Source: an uncultured Roseburia sp. (GTDB lineage: Bacteria; Bacillota; Clostridia; Lachnospirales; Lachnospiraceae). Taken from it: a stretch of DNA of 5,850 bases. The translations under genes and the position numbers were made by a program. Below are positions 1 to 5,570 of the stretch, in pieces; the first letter of the stretch is position 1, and each line of letters starts with the position of its first letter. The DNA lies in assembly GCA_947564765.1 (NCBI GenBank), contig CANODN010000140.1, positions 1-5,850 of the forward strand. The letters are read 5' to 3'. Below the pieces are notes generated by a model. The model had not been told where the DNA came from. It saw nothing but the letters and a program-made list of their open reading frames with translations, and searched no databases.

Positions 1-783
1 CAGACAGTAAAAGTCCGTGTTCCCAAGCTTAAGACGAAAGCTACGATTGACGGCTTTGGTCTGACCATGCAGGATATGGAAGGAATATGGATTCCCATAG
101 ATGATTCTGTTTATCTTGCCAGCCGCTGGAGGGAAGGAACCATCGAGCAAAAAAGGTTCCGTATTCTGGAAAAAACGGAAAAATCCAATCCATCACAGCC
201 AAACGACAGTAAAGAAAAGACGGCACAGTCAGAATCTGATGAAGCAACGCCGCAGACATCCGATCACAGACAGCCTGAAACAAAAGAATCGGATGGCGGG
301 CAATCTCAGGCAAGTGATTCAAATACTGTCCAGGCACCCATAATACAGGAAACAGAAAAAACTGCAAAAAACGAAGAGCAGCCGATCCAGGCAACGGAAC
401 TTCCTCTGGAAGAATTCTTTGAAGAAAGCGGTTGGGAAGGCATCTTTCGAAAGCTTCGCTTAAAAACAGAAGTATTTTTTCCCTTTGAGGGACAGGAAAT
501 CGAATGTATCCGTATGCAGTTAAATGATCTGCGGGAATTTCCGAGGAAATATTGGTACATCGGAAATAACAGCTTTCTGTTGCATGGATTTTTTAATTAC
601 AGGCATATTATTTTCGGTGAAATGGAAGAAAAAGAGGAGAAGAAATATTTTATCGGAGTGCCGGGAGTATTTATGAATCAGGAACGTATCATGGCGGCCA
701 TGTTTGGCTTTCCGGAATTTCGGACGGCAAAGACTACAGAATATAAAACGGGAAATTTCGGATATTGGTACCGTATGATCTGA
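1..783 (+). CDS. Partial protein with hydrophilic linker and DUF6128-like C-terminal domain (5' end outside window)
   Basis: The frame is open from the first base to a TGA, so the visible 260 residues are the C-terminal part of a longer protein; the first ATG, at 67, is probably internal. Three parts can be seen. Residues 1-57 are a short folded-looking stretch containing GIWIPIDDSVYLA. Residues about 60-132 are a low-complexity linker rich in Ser, Glu, Gln, Thr and Lys. Residues about 140-260 are a compact domain rich in aromatics, with YWYIGNNSFLLHGFFNYRH, then YFIGVPGV, AAMFGFPEF and a final FGYWYRMI. The last domain resembles what I remember of DUF6128 proteins of Lachnospiraceae, whose function is unknown; this is recognition, not a search. 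No membrane segment or catalytic motif is visible in this part. The gene has no terminator of its own and abuts the convergent acetyltransferase gene. That it is a gene is nearly certain; the family name is moderately sure. Confidence 0.85.
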   Translation, partial: QTVKVRVPKLKTKATIDGFGLTMQDMEGIWIPIDDSVYLASRWREGTIEQKRFRILEKTEKSNPSQPNDSKEKTAQSESDEATPQTSDHRQPETKESDGGQSQASDSNTVQAPIIQETEKTAKNEEQPIQATELPLEEFFEESGWEGIFRKLRLKTEVFFPFEGQEIECIRMQLNDLREFPRKYWYIGNNSFLLHGFFNYRHIIFGEMEEKEEKKYFIGVPGVFMNQERIMAAMFGFPEFRTAKTTEYKTGNFGYWYRMI

Positions 784-810
784 TCAGGCCTGTTTGACCA
801 GAGCAAACAG
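781..810. other. Shared stop-codon palindrome and adjacent inverted repeat
   Basis: The rightward TGA (781-783) and the leftward TGA (784-786) together make the palindrome TGATCA, so the two genes end without a spacer. Just inside the leftward gene, CTGTTTG (790-796) and CAAACAG (804-810) form a perfect 7-bp hairpin with a 7-base loop. No T-run follows it on either strand, so it is not a standard intrinsic terminator. It could be a 3'-end stabilising structure or chance. Confidence 0.4.
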
Positions 811-1338
811 CATATGGTCTTCCCAGCTGCCGCGGATGCGGATGGATTTCCGGCAGATGCCTTCTAACTGGAAATTAAGGTCGGAAAGCAGACGGATAGA
901 GGGATTGTTTTCCTTCATCACATAGGCCTCAATACGGTGAAGGTTTAATTCGTCAAACATCAGAGAAATGCCAAGGGACATGGCTTCTCGGGCATAGCCC
1001 TTATGCCAGAATGAAGGATCGAATTTGTAACCGGTTTCGCAGCGGTCATAAATGGAATGGATGATATTGTAAAAGCTGATGGTGCCGATAATCCGACAGG
1101 GATTTGATTTTTCGTAGATCCAAAACCGGAAGCACTGCTGCTGCAGGGCAAGATGAAACTCGTTGGTAAGAATTTTCTGCTGATAGGCCTTTGTATAAAA
1201 ATCAGCAGACCGCGCCGCTTCGTATCGTTCGAAGAGGGCGCGGTTTTTTGTATAAAAATAAAGAACCTGCTCTGCCGACCGGTCAGAGGGGCGTAATAAT
1301 TTTAAACGAAGATGGGTTGTTTCATATTCAAACTGCAT
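784..1338 (-). CDS. GNAT family N-acetyltransferase, RimJ/RimL-like
   Basis: The 184-residue product has the size and layout of the GNAT class that includes the ribosomal-protein acetyltransferases RimJ and RimL, which move an acetyl group from acetyl-CoA to an amine. It opens with the family's TTHLRLKLLRPSD strand. FYTKNRALFERYE and FYTKAY (about 28-52) match the subfamily pattern of an NR-x-x-F-E motif followed by FYT. IIGTISFYNII (83-93) leads into GYKFDPSFWHKGYAREAM (103-120), which is acetyl-CoA-binding motif A with its Gly-rich turn. The end, HRIEAYVMKENNPSIRLLSDLNF, is typical of the fold's last third. The ATG at 1338 follows AAGGAAGG by four bases. The substrate cannot be told from sequence; RimJ-type proteins also include antibiotic and small-molecule acetyltransferases. 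The gene stands alone, divergent from tadA and convergent with the DUF6128-like gene. Confidence 0.93.
   Translation of the reverse strand: MQFEYETTHLRLKLLRPSDRSAEQVLYFYTKNRALFERYEAARSADFYTKAYQQKILTNEFHLALQQQCFRFWIYEKSNPCRIIGTISFYNIIHSIYDRCETGYKFDPSFWHKGYAREAMSLGISLMFDELNLHRIEAYVMKENNPSIRLLSDLNFQLEGICRKSIRIRGSWEDHMLFALVKQA
1209..1249 (+). terminator. Terminator-like hairpin antisense within the acetyltransferase gene
   Basis: ACCGCGCC (1209-1216) pairs perfectly with GGCGCGGT (1237-1244). Inside it, CTTCG (1218-1222) pairs with CGAAG (1230-1234) around a 7-base loop, with a small internal bulge between the two stems. The GC-rich stem runs straight into six T's (1244-1249) on the plus strand. 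That is the form of a Rho-independent terminator for rightward transcripts. It lies inside the leftward acetyltransferase gene, where it encodes residues RALFERYEAARSA. These are partly conserved in the protein family, so the structure may be a by-product of coding. Confidence 0.45.
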
Positions 1339-1348
1339 GGAGCCTTCC

Positions 1349-1391
1349 TTCTTATTCTGATCATTGTGTGTTATAATAAACTCAGTATACT
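1349..1391. promoter_or_regulatory. Probable divergent promoter region for tadA and the acetyltransferase
   Basis: The 83 bases between the two divergent starts hold several -10-like boxes. On the plus strand there is TATAAT (1372-1377) with a weak upstream box, and TATACT (1386-1391) with TTGTGT (1364-1369) at a 16-base spacing. The palindrome AGTATACT (1384-1391) also gives TATACT on the minus strand, where TTTCCA (1412-1407) is spaced by 17 bases. The -35 matches are poor, so the exact boxes are uncertain, but both genes must be started from this region. Confidence 0.4.
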
Positions 1392-1421
1392 ATATCACCG
1401 GGAATATGGAAAGGAAAAGAT

Positions 1422-1895
1422 ATGAGGGATTTGGATCAGAAATATATGAAAGCCGCAATAAAAGAAGCTGAAAAAGCATATAATTTAGACGAGGTCCCCA
1501 TCGGCTGCGTAATCGTTCGGGAGGGAAAAATCATTGCCCGGGGATATAACAGGAGAAATACCGACAAAAATACCCTTGCCCATGCAGAGCTGACGGCAAT
1601 CAAAAAAGCAAGCAGAAAGTGCGGAGACTGGCGGTTGGAGGACTGCACGATGTATGTGACCTTAGAACCTTGTCAGATGTGCGCCGGAGCAATCGTACAG
1701 TCCCGTATGCAAAAGGTAGTGATTGCCGCGATGAATCCCAAGGCGGGATGTGCCGGATCTGTTTTGAACCTGCTGCAGATGCCGGGCTTTAATCATCAGG
1801 TAGAAATTGAAACAGGCGTGCTTCAGGAGGAATGCGCAGCTATGCTCAGCCGTTTTTTTGCAGAGCTCAGGGAAAAGAAAAAGAAAAATTTATAG
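1422..1895 (+). CDS. tadA: tRNA-specific adenosine deaminase TadA
   Basis: TadA is a zinc enzyme of the cytidine deaminase fold. It converts adenosine 34 of tRNA-Arg(ACG) to inosine in the cytoplasm so that one tRNA reads several codons, and it is usually essential. The 157-residue product is the normal length for the family. HAE (54-56) supplies the zinc ligand His54 and the proton-shuttling Glu56. EPCQMC (82-87) supplies zinc ligands Cys84 and Cys87. The surrounding DEVPIGCVIV, WRLEDCTMYVT and NPKAGCAGSVLNLL segments, and the ending RFFAELR followed by a lysine-rich tail, are typical. The start at 1422 follows AAGGA (1411-1415) at good spacing. No SRP RNA or dnaX follows, although both are frequent neighbours of tadA in related bacteria. 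No convincing terminator follows the stop before the next promoter. Confidence 0.97.
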   Translation: MRDLDQKYMKAAIKEAEKAYNLDEVPIGCVIVREGKIIARGYNRRNTDKNTLAHAELTAIKKASRKCGDWRLEDCTMYVTLEPCQMCAGAIVQSRMQKVVIAAMNPKAGCAGSVLNLLQMPGFNHQVEIETGVLQEECAAMLSRFFAELREKKKKNL

Positions 1896-1947
1896 AATCT
1901 TAACAAAACAACAATATAAAATAAAGATAAAATAGAGCTTTTCTCTG

Positions 1948-1953
1948 TATAAT
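1948..1953 (+). promoter_or_regulatory. Probable promoter -10 box of the C39 peptidase gene
   Basis: A perfect TATAAT lies 62 bases before the start codon in an otherwise very A/T-rich gap (1896-1935) that could act as an UP-like element. No good TTGACA is found 16-18 bases upstream; TTAACA at 1900-1905 is too far away. Transcription would begin near 1960, just before the leader hairpin. Confidence 0.45.
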
Positions 1954-1962
1954 AGAACCAGT

Positions 1963-1987
1963 ACAGCGAATCGGAACGGTTTGCTGT
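1963..1987 (+). other. Leader hairpin at the 5' end of the C39 peptidase transcript
   Basis: ACAGCGAA (1963-1970) pairs with TTTGCTGT (1980-1987) through seven Watson-Crick pairs and one G-U pair around a 9-base loop. It starts within a few bases of the transcript start inferred from the TATAAT box and ends before the ribosome binding site. It has no T-run, so it does not look like an attenuator. A 5' stabilising hairpin is one possibility and chance is another. Confidence 0.35.
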
Positions 1988-2014
1988 GTCAGAAAGAGAA
2001 AGGCGGTTTTTAAT

Positions 2015-2911
2015 ATGTCATTACGAAACGGAGAATTGCAGATCATATCGGTAGAAAGAGAGGCATCCCTTTCCCCGAAGAGAATAAAAAGCAGCAGGGA
2101 CAGAATCAGCAGCGGGAATAGAACGATTAGGAAGCAAAAAAGAAGGAGACGTTTGATCCGGCAGCTTACGGCCTTTGTGATAGGGATTTGTCTGTTTGCA
2201 GTGTTGGGAATCTGTTTTGTGACAAACTGGTTTACGAAATTGTCGCCTGCAATGAGCAAGGCGGAAAAGGCAGAAATAGAGGAAATGGCGAAAAGTGAAA
2301 GTTATCCGGAAGAATTGCTGGAGTTGTTAGAACAAAATGAAGAGGCAGGGGATTTTGTAAGGGATTATTCCAAAAGAGAAGAATATCAGGGAAAAGACAT
2401 TGATCTGTCAAAGGATTTTGAAGCCGGCAGCGTACCGCTTTTGATGCAGTGGGACAAGCGGTGGGGATATGATTTTTACGGAGATTCCATGATCGGACTT
2501 GCCGGATGCGGACCGACCTGTATGACAATGGCATATCTGTATTATACAGAAGATACAACGATGAATCCTAGGACAATGGCAGAGTTTGCCCAAAACAACG
2601 GATATCATACGCAGGAAGGGACAAGCTGGGATTTTTGGACATTAGGAGCGGCGGAGCTTGGTTTGAGCGGAGAGATGATTTCTTTGAGTGAGACGGCCAT
2701 GCAGAGTGTATTAGATACGGGCGGACTGCTGGTATGCAGCATGGCACCGGGAGATTTTACCACACAAGGCCATTTTATTCTGATTCGGGGCTATGACGAG
2801 CACGGATTTTTCGTTAATGATCCCAACCGGAAAAGCAATAGTGAGAAGCAGTGGGATTATAAAACACTGTCTGTACAGATTAAAAATCTGTGGGGGATAT
2901 ATAAGTTTTGA
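2015..2911 (+). CDS. Membrane-anchored C39-family cysteine peptidase
   Basis: The 298-residue product begins with a cytoplasmic tail of about 50 residues that is strongly basic, ending in a KQKRRRRLIRQ cluster. One membrane helix follows at 51-70 (LTAFVIGICLFAVLGICFVT), so the rest lies outside the membrane. A charged linker, probably helical (80-135), leads to a papain-like domain of the peptidase C39_2 type. Its parts are VPLLMQWDKRWG (140-151) with the likely oxyanion Gln145, GCGPTC (164-169) with the catalytic Cys165, GHFILIRGYD (252-261) with His253, and FVNDPN (266-271) with Asp269. All expected catalytic residues are present. C39_2 proteins in Clostridia are mostly uncharacterised. Unlike the bacteriocin-processing C39 domains, this one is not fused to an ABC transporter and no peptide precursor is nearby, so the substrate is unknown. 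AAAGGCGG (1999-2006) precedes the ATG. It is transcribed alone. Confidence 0.92.
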   Translation: MSLRNGELQIISVEREASLSPKRIKSSRDRISSGNRTIRKQKRRRRLIRQLTAFVIGICLFAVLGICFVTNWFTKLSPAMSKAEKAEIEEMAKSESYPEELLELLEQNEEAGDFVRDYSKREEYQGKDIDLSKDFEAGSVPLLMQWDKRWGYDFYGDSMIGLAGCGPTCMTMAYLYYTEDTTMNPRTMAEFAQNNGYHTQEGTSWDFWTLGAAELGLSGEMISLSETAMQSVLDTGGLLVCSMAPGDFTTQGHFILIRGYDEHGFFVNDPNRKSNSEKQWDYKTLSVQIKNLWGIYKF

Positions 2912-2915
2912 TTTC

Positions 2916-2960
2916 AAAAAAAGACTACCAGTATTTTCTGATAGTCTTTTCTTATCTTAT
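2916..2960. terminator. Bidirectional intrinsic terminator
   Basis: AAAAGACTA (2919-2927) pairs with TAGTCTTTT (2942-2950). An inner CAG/CTG (2929-2931 and 2938-2940) extends the stem past one mismatch. On the plus strand it is followed by a T-rich run to about 2963; on the minus strand by a run of seven T's (complement of 2916-2922). It lies between the convergent C39 peptidase stop and the pilT stop, so it can end both transcripts. Confidence 0.85.
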
Positions 2961-2961
2961 T

Positions 2962-4026
2962 TTATACAAGCCGTTTCCGCAGCATTTCCGGATTTGTGGC
3001 AGATTCCAGAGCCGTATGAGCCGTAATGATTTGGTTCTGGTAAAGATTCAAAAGGCTTGCGTCCATGGAAACCATATCATCATTAACGGAAGAATACAGC
3101 ATGCCCTCGATCTGGGGAATTTTATGATCCCGGATCATATTGCGGATTGCGGGCGTCATGGTCATAATTTCAAACGCCGGAACCATTTTACCTTCAATGG
3201 AAGGAACCAGCTGCTGTGATACAACAGCCTGCAGTACCATAGAAAGCTGAACGGCAATTTGGTGCTGCTGGTTTGGCGGAAATACGTCAATAATACGGTC
3301 AATCGTATTTGCGGCTCCGATGGTATGCAGCGTGGAGAATACCAGATGGCCTGTTTCTGCGGCAGTCATGGCAACCTGAATGGTTTCATAGTCACGCATT
3401 TCTCCCAGAAGTATAACGTTTGGACTCTGGCGAAGAGCAGCCCGCAGCGCGGTAACATAGCTTTCCGTATCCACATTGATCTCACGCTGGCTTACAATGC
3501 TCTTGTTGTGACGGTGGAGAAATTCCAGCGGATCTTCCAGCGTAATAATATGTTTGCTGTAATTTCGGTTGATATAATCGATCATACAGGCTAAGGTAGT
3601 GGATTTGCCGCTGCCTGCGGCTCCGGTGATTAAAACCAGGCCTTTCGGGAATCCGGCAAAATCAATGATCTTGTCAGGGATGCCCAGCTGAGCAGGATTC
3701 GGCAGTGTAAAAGTAATAATCCGGATTACCACAGACAGCGTATTTCTCTGTTTGTAAGCGCTGACACGGAAACGGGAAAGTCCCGGGATTGCAAAAGAAA
3801 AATCATCATCACCGGAATTGTACAGTAGTTCCATAGACCGGTCGTCGGCAAGCTCGTATATCTGGGAAATTATAGAATGGGTATCCTCCGGCATCAGCCG
3901 TTCGCTGTCCGTTCGTATGACAGAGCCCTGTCTGCGCATGGAAACCGGAAGTCCTGCTACGATAAATACATCCGAAGCCTCTTCCATAACAGCCTGTTTT
4001 AATAAATCAATCGCATTTAAGTTCAT
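2962..4026 (-). CDS. pilT: Type IV pilus retraction ATPase PilT
   Basis: PilT is a hexameric cytoplasmic ATPase that depolymerises type IV pili and powers twitching motility or DNA uptake. The 354-residue product is full length. It has the N-terminal domain with SRFRVSAYKQRNTLSVVIR (84-102), then Walker A GAAGSGKST (135-143), the Asp box ITLEDPLEF (161-169), Walker B ILLGEMRDYET (205-215) and the His box ETGHLVFSTLHT (224-235). The late motif AIRNMIRD (293-300) corresponds to the AIRNLIRE signature that marks PilT and separates it from the assembly ATPase PilB. PilB also has a longer N-terminal region that is absent here. The ATG at 4026 follows AAAGGAGG (complement of 4035-4042) by eight bases. 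It is the last gene of the leftward pilus operon, 63 bases after its neighbour; I see no convincing internal promoter in that gap. Confidence 0.96.
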   Translation of the reverse strand: MNLNAIDLLKQAVMEEASDVFIVAGLPVSMRRQGSVIRTDSERLMPEDTHSIISQIYELADDRSMELLYNSGDDDFSFAIPGLSRFRVSAYKQRNTLSVVIRIITFTLPNPAQLGIPDKIIDFAGFPKGLVLITGAAGSGKSTTLACMIDYINRNYSKHIITLEDPLEFLHRHNKSIVSQREINVDTESYVTALRAALRQSPNVILLGEMRDYETIQVAMTAAETGHLVFSTLHTIGAANTIDRIIDVFPPNQQHQIAVQLSMVLQAVVSQQLVPSIEGKMVPAFEIMTMTPAIRNMIRDHKIPQIEGMLYSSVNDDMVSMDASLLNLYQNQIITAHTALESATNPEMLRKRLV

Positions 4027-4089
4027 GAATGCAGCCTCCTTTAGAAATAGTTGTTATTCTGGTATGATAGAATTCTTTTGAGCGGTTTC

Positions 4090-4584
4090 TTAACGAATTA
4101 ATTGCAGTGTGTCATCGCCTTCCCAGGTGTCGGTACGGATTACCTGCCAGGAAAGGATCTTGTAAAAAGCGTTTGTATCGGTTTCTCTGACCTGCTGCAG
4201 AGGCAGTATGTCAAGATGAACAGAAAGAGACTGGGAATCGTTGATTTCCACCTGAAATGCAGCGTCGAGCGTATCTCCTGTCCATACCGGTGTTATAGAA
4301 GTCAAAAGCAGCTCCTTTTGGATCAGGCGGTAATATTCAGAGGAATCAGACGCCTGGCTGTATGCAGAGGAAAACATATTGTCTGCAGTGGCTAACAGCT
4401 CTTCTGCTTTGTTGGAAGCCGTATAATATTCGGTTATCCGGCGGACCGCTTTTTGTCCCATTTCGGCGTCGCGGGAAGCCGATGAAAGGGAGAGAGCGGC
4501 AAATGTAATCATACAGAGGACAATAAAAACCATTAGCAATGTCACTGTTCCGATATTTGTAATAGGGAGTTTCTTTCTTTTCAT
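4090..4584 (-). CDS. Single-pass membrane protein of the pilus cluster, function unknown
   Basis: The 164-residue product (from the ATG at 4584) has a short basic N-terminus MKRKK, one membrane helix at about 11-34 (IGTVTLLMVFIVLCMITFAALS), and an extracytoplasmic part. That part starts with a probable helix rich in Ala, Glu, Arg and Lys (35-66), followed by a strand-rich domain without cysteines. This is the overall shape of a minor pilin (a long N-terminal helix with a globular head). However, there is no Gly-Phe processing site and no Glu at the fifth mature position, so it may stay uncleaved. I do not recognise a named family. Its place between a prepilin-like gene and pilT suggests a minor-pilin or assembly role, which is inference. 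The TTG at 4602 also opens the frame but has no ribosome binding site. Confidence 0.85.
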   Translation of the reverse strand: MKRKKLPITNIGTVTLLMVFIVLCMITFAALSLSSASRDAEMGQKAVRRITEYYTASNKAEELLATADNMFSSAYSQASDSSEYYRLIQKELLLTSITPVWTGDTLDAAFQVEINDSQSLSVHLDILPLQQVRETDTNAFYKILSWQVIRTDTWEGDDTLQLIR

Positions 4585-4592
4585 ATCAGATG

Positions 4593-4596
4593 CCTC
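4593..4596 (-). promoter_or_regulatory. Ribosome binding site choosing the ATG at 4584
   Basis: On the minus strand GAGG lies eight bases before the ATG at 4584. The alternative TTG at 4602, six codons upstream, is preceded by an A/T-rich stretch with no purine-rich site. The ATG is therefore preferred. Confidence 0.6.
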
Positions 4597-4611
4597 ACTC
4601 AAATCTGTATA

Positions 4612-5073
4612 TTAGTTTGGAATATGCAGCTTAAAATCCAGAGAGTAGATGGAAATCCCGCCGTCTGTTTTATAGACTGTAAACTGACAGCAGAACAGTC
4701 CCGGAGTTTCTGACTGCGAGGGAACCGCCTCCATACAGTAAATCCCGTGTTCTTTCAGGCAGCAGTTCCAGTTTTCATCGAAATAAACCTGTACTTTATC
4801 GGAGCGAATCAGAGCAGCAGGATATTCCGTTAAGAGACAATCCGGAAAAACAGCATCCCCGGTGCCTGAAACAGAAGGATCTGCAGTATATTTTATCAAT
4901 TCCGCTGCATTTCGGACATGCTCTGCCGCCTGTGTCAGATTGGCGGTATCTTCACCGATTTGACGGGATTTGGAAAACATCTGCAGGCACAGGGCGCCTG
5001 CTATGGAAAAAAATAAAACGGCAAGCATAATTTCCAGCAAAAACAGGCTGGACCGGCTGTTGAAACGGTTCAT
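4612..5073 (-). CDS. Prepilin-like (minor pilin) protein with noncanonical processing site and many cysteines
   Basis: The 153-residue product starts with MNRFNSRSS, then LFLLEIMLAVLFFSIAGALC, a hydrophobic helix with a Glu in the place of the conserved fifth-position Glu of type IV pilins (Glu14 if cleavage falls between Ser9 and Leu10). The usual Gly before the cut and Phe after it are replaced by Ser and Leu. The helix continues amphipathically to about residue 62, as in pilins. The globular part (65-153) has six cysteines (79, 104, 105, 113, 128, 129), including two Cys-Cys pairs. A role as minor pilin or pseudopilin that primes or caps the fibre is likely. The start has AAAGGAG six bases upstream. 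The ATG overlaps the stop of the preceding gene as ATGA, which suggests coupled translation. Confidence 0.88.
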   Translation of the reverse strand: MNRFNSRSSLFLLEIMLAVLFFSIAGALCLQMFSKSRQIGEDTANLTQAAEHVRNAAELIKYTADPSVSGTGDAVFPDCLLTEYPAALIRSDKVQVYFDENWNCCLKEHGIYCMEAVPSQSETPGLFCCQFTVYKTDGGISIYSLDFKLHIPN

Positions 5074-5555
5074 GGCATACTCCTTTCCGAAGCAATCAGT
5101 ACGGAGACAGATCCGTTTTTGTCGGCAGATGTAAACCGAAACAGGTTGGCGCCGATCTCTTCCATAGTGAAATCATGGACTTCCATAATGTTTCTTCCGT
5201 CCTTTAAGTGCAGCGGCGCATCATTGCGGATAAACAGCTCCTTTAGCATTCCGTCTGCGGCATATATGTAAGTCGTATAGGGAATACCGTCAATCGTACT
5301 CTCTAAGGCAAGGCATTGGTTCTCCTCAATGGTCCGGATGAAAATACTGCCGTTTTGGTCATTTTGACGGATTTTTTCATTTACATAGGCAAGAGAGGTC
5401 CGTGTCATATAATTATTATCTGCCGTTTCGGTCTGCACGCGGTAAAGTCTGGCAGAGAGCATGAAAACGGCAAGAGAAGATGCCGCAAATACGAAAAAAA
5501 CTGCGATAGGAAAAATCAGGTCGATCATATGTCTGTTTGATGTATCATATTTCAA
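5070..5555 (-). CDS. DUF4860-type membrane protein of type IV pilus cluster
   Basis: The 161-residue product has HMIDLIFPIAVFFVFAASS (9-27) leading into one membrane helix that ends near residue 34, then ARLYRVQTETADNNYMTRTSLAYVNEKIRQND, then a strand-rich extracytoplasmic domain. The TRTSLAYVNEKIRQND segment is what I recall as the hallmark of DUF4860 proteins, found in type IV pilus loci of Lachnospiraceae; the biochemical role is unknown. The pattern of an N-terminal helix, a connecting helix and a beta-rich head resembles a minor pilin without the peptidase site. The start is TTG at 5555, supported by a perfect AAGGAGGG six bases upstream; the internal ATG at 5528 has none. Its stop overlaps the start of the next gene by four bases. 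Confidence 0.88.
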   Translation of the reverse strand: MKYDTSNRHMIDLIFPIAVFFVFAASSLAVFMLSARLYRVQTETADNNYMTRTSLAYVNEKIRQNDQNGSIFIRTIEENQCLALESTIDGIPYTTYIYAADGMLKELFIRNDAPLHLKDGRNIMEVHDFTMEEIGANLFRFTSADKNGSVSVLIASERSMP

Positions 5556-5561
5556 CGAAAG

Positions 5562-5570
5562 CCCTCCTTA
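5562..5570 (-). promoter_or_regulatory. Ribosome binding site fused with the upstream stop codon
   Basis: The minus strand reads TAAGGAGGG, in which TAA ends the upstream gene and AAGGAGGG is the ribosome binding site of the DUF4860-type gene, six bases before its TTG start. A ribosome ending the first gene sits on the start site of the second, which favours coupled translation and fixes the TTG as the real start. Confidence 0.8.

Noticed and set aside
41..394. Leftward frame of 117 codons opposite the DUF6128-like gene
   Set aside because: It is the mirror of the low-complexity linker coding sequence, and nothing in it resembles a protein family.
1190..1259. A 13-base direct repeat (TTTGTATAAAAAT at 1190-1202 and 1247-1259) flanking the antisense hairpin, like a small mobile element or duplicated site
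   Set aside because: Both copies encode Phe-Tyr-Thr-Lys within the acetyltransferase. The family normally has similar FYxxNR and FYT segments at these two places, so protein coding explains the repeat.
1896..2014. Possible SRP RNA gene after tadA, as in many related genomes
   Set aside because: The 119-base gap is too A/T-rich and lacks the conserved SRP RNA apical loop; it is better explained as promoter and leader of the next gene.
2232..2558. Open frames antisense to the C39 peptidase gene
   Set aside because: They lie wholly across a gene with clear catalytic motifs, have no ribosome binding site I can see, and give proline-rich products of no recognisable kind.
2793..3219. Rightward frames running through the terminator and into pilT
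   Set aside because: They overlap the C39 gene end, the bidirectional terminator and the conserved part of pilT on the other strand; the products look like shadow translations.
4056..4073. Short inverted repeat ATTCT/AGAAT in the gap before pilT
   Set aside because: Only five A/T-rich pairs with an 8-base loop and no T-run; too weak to call a terminator or regulatory hairpin.
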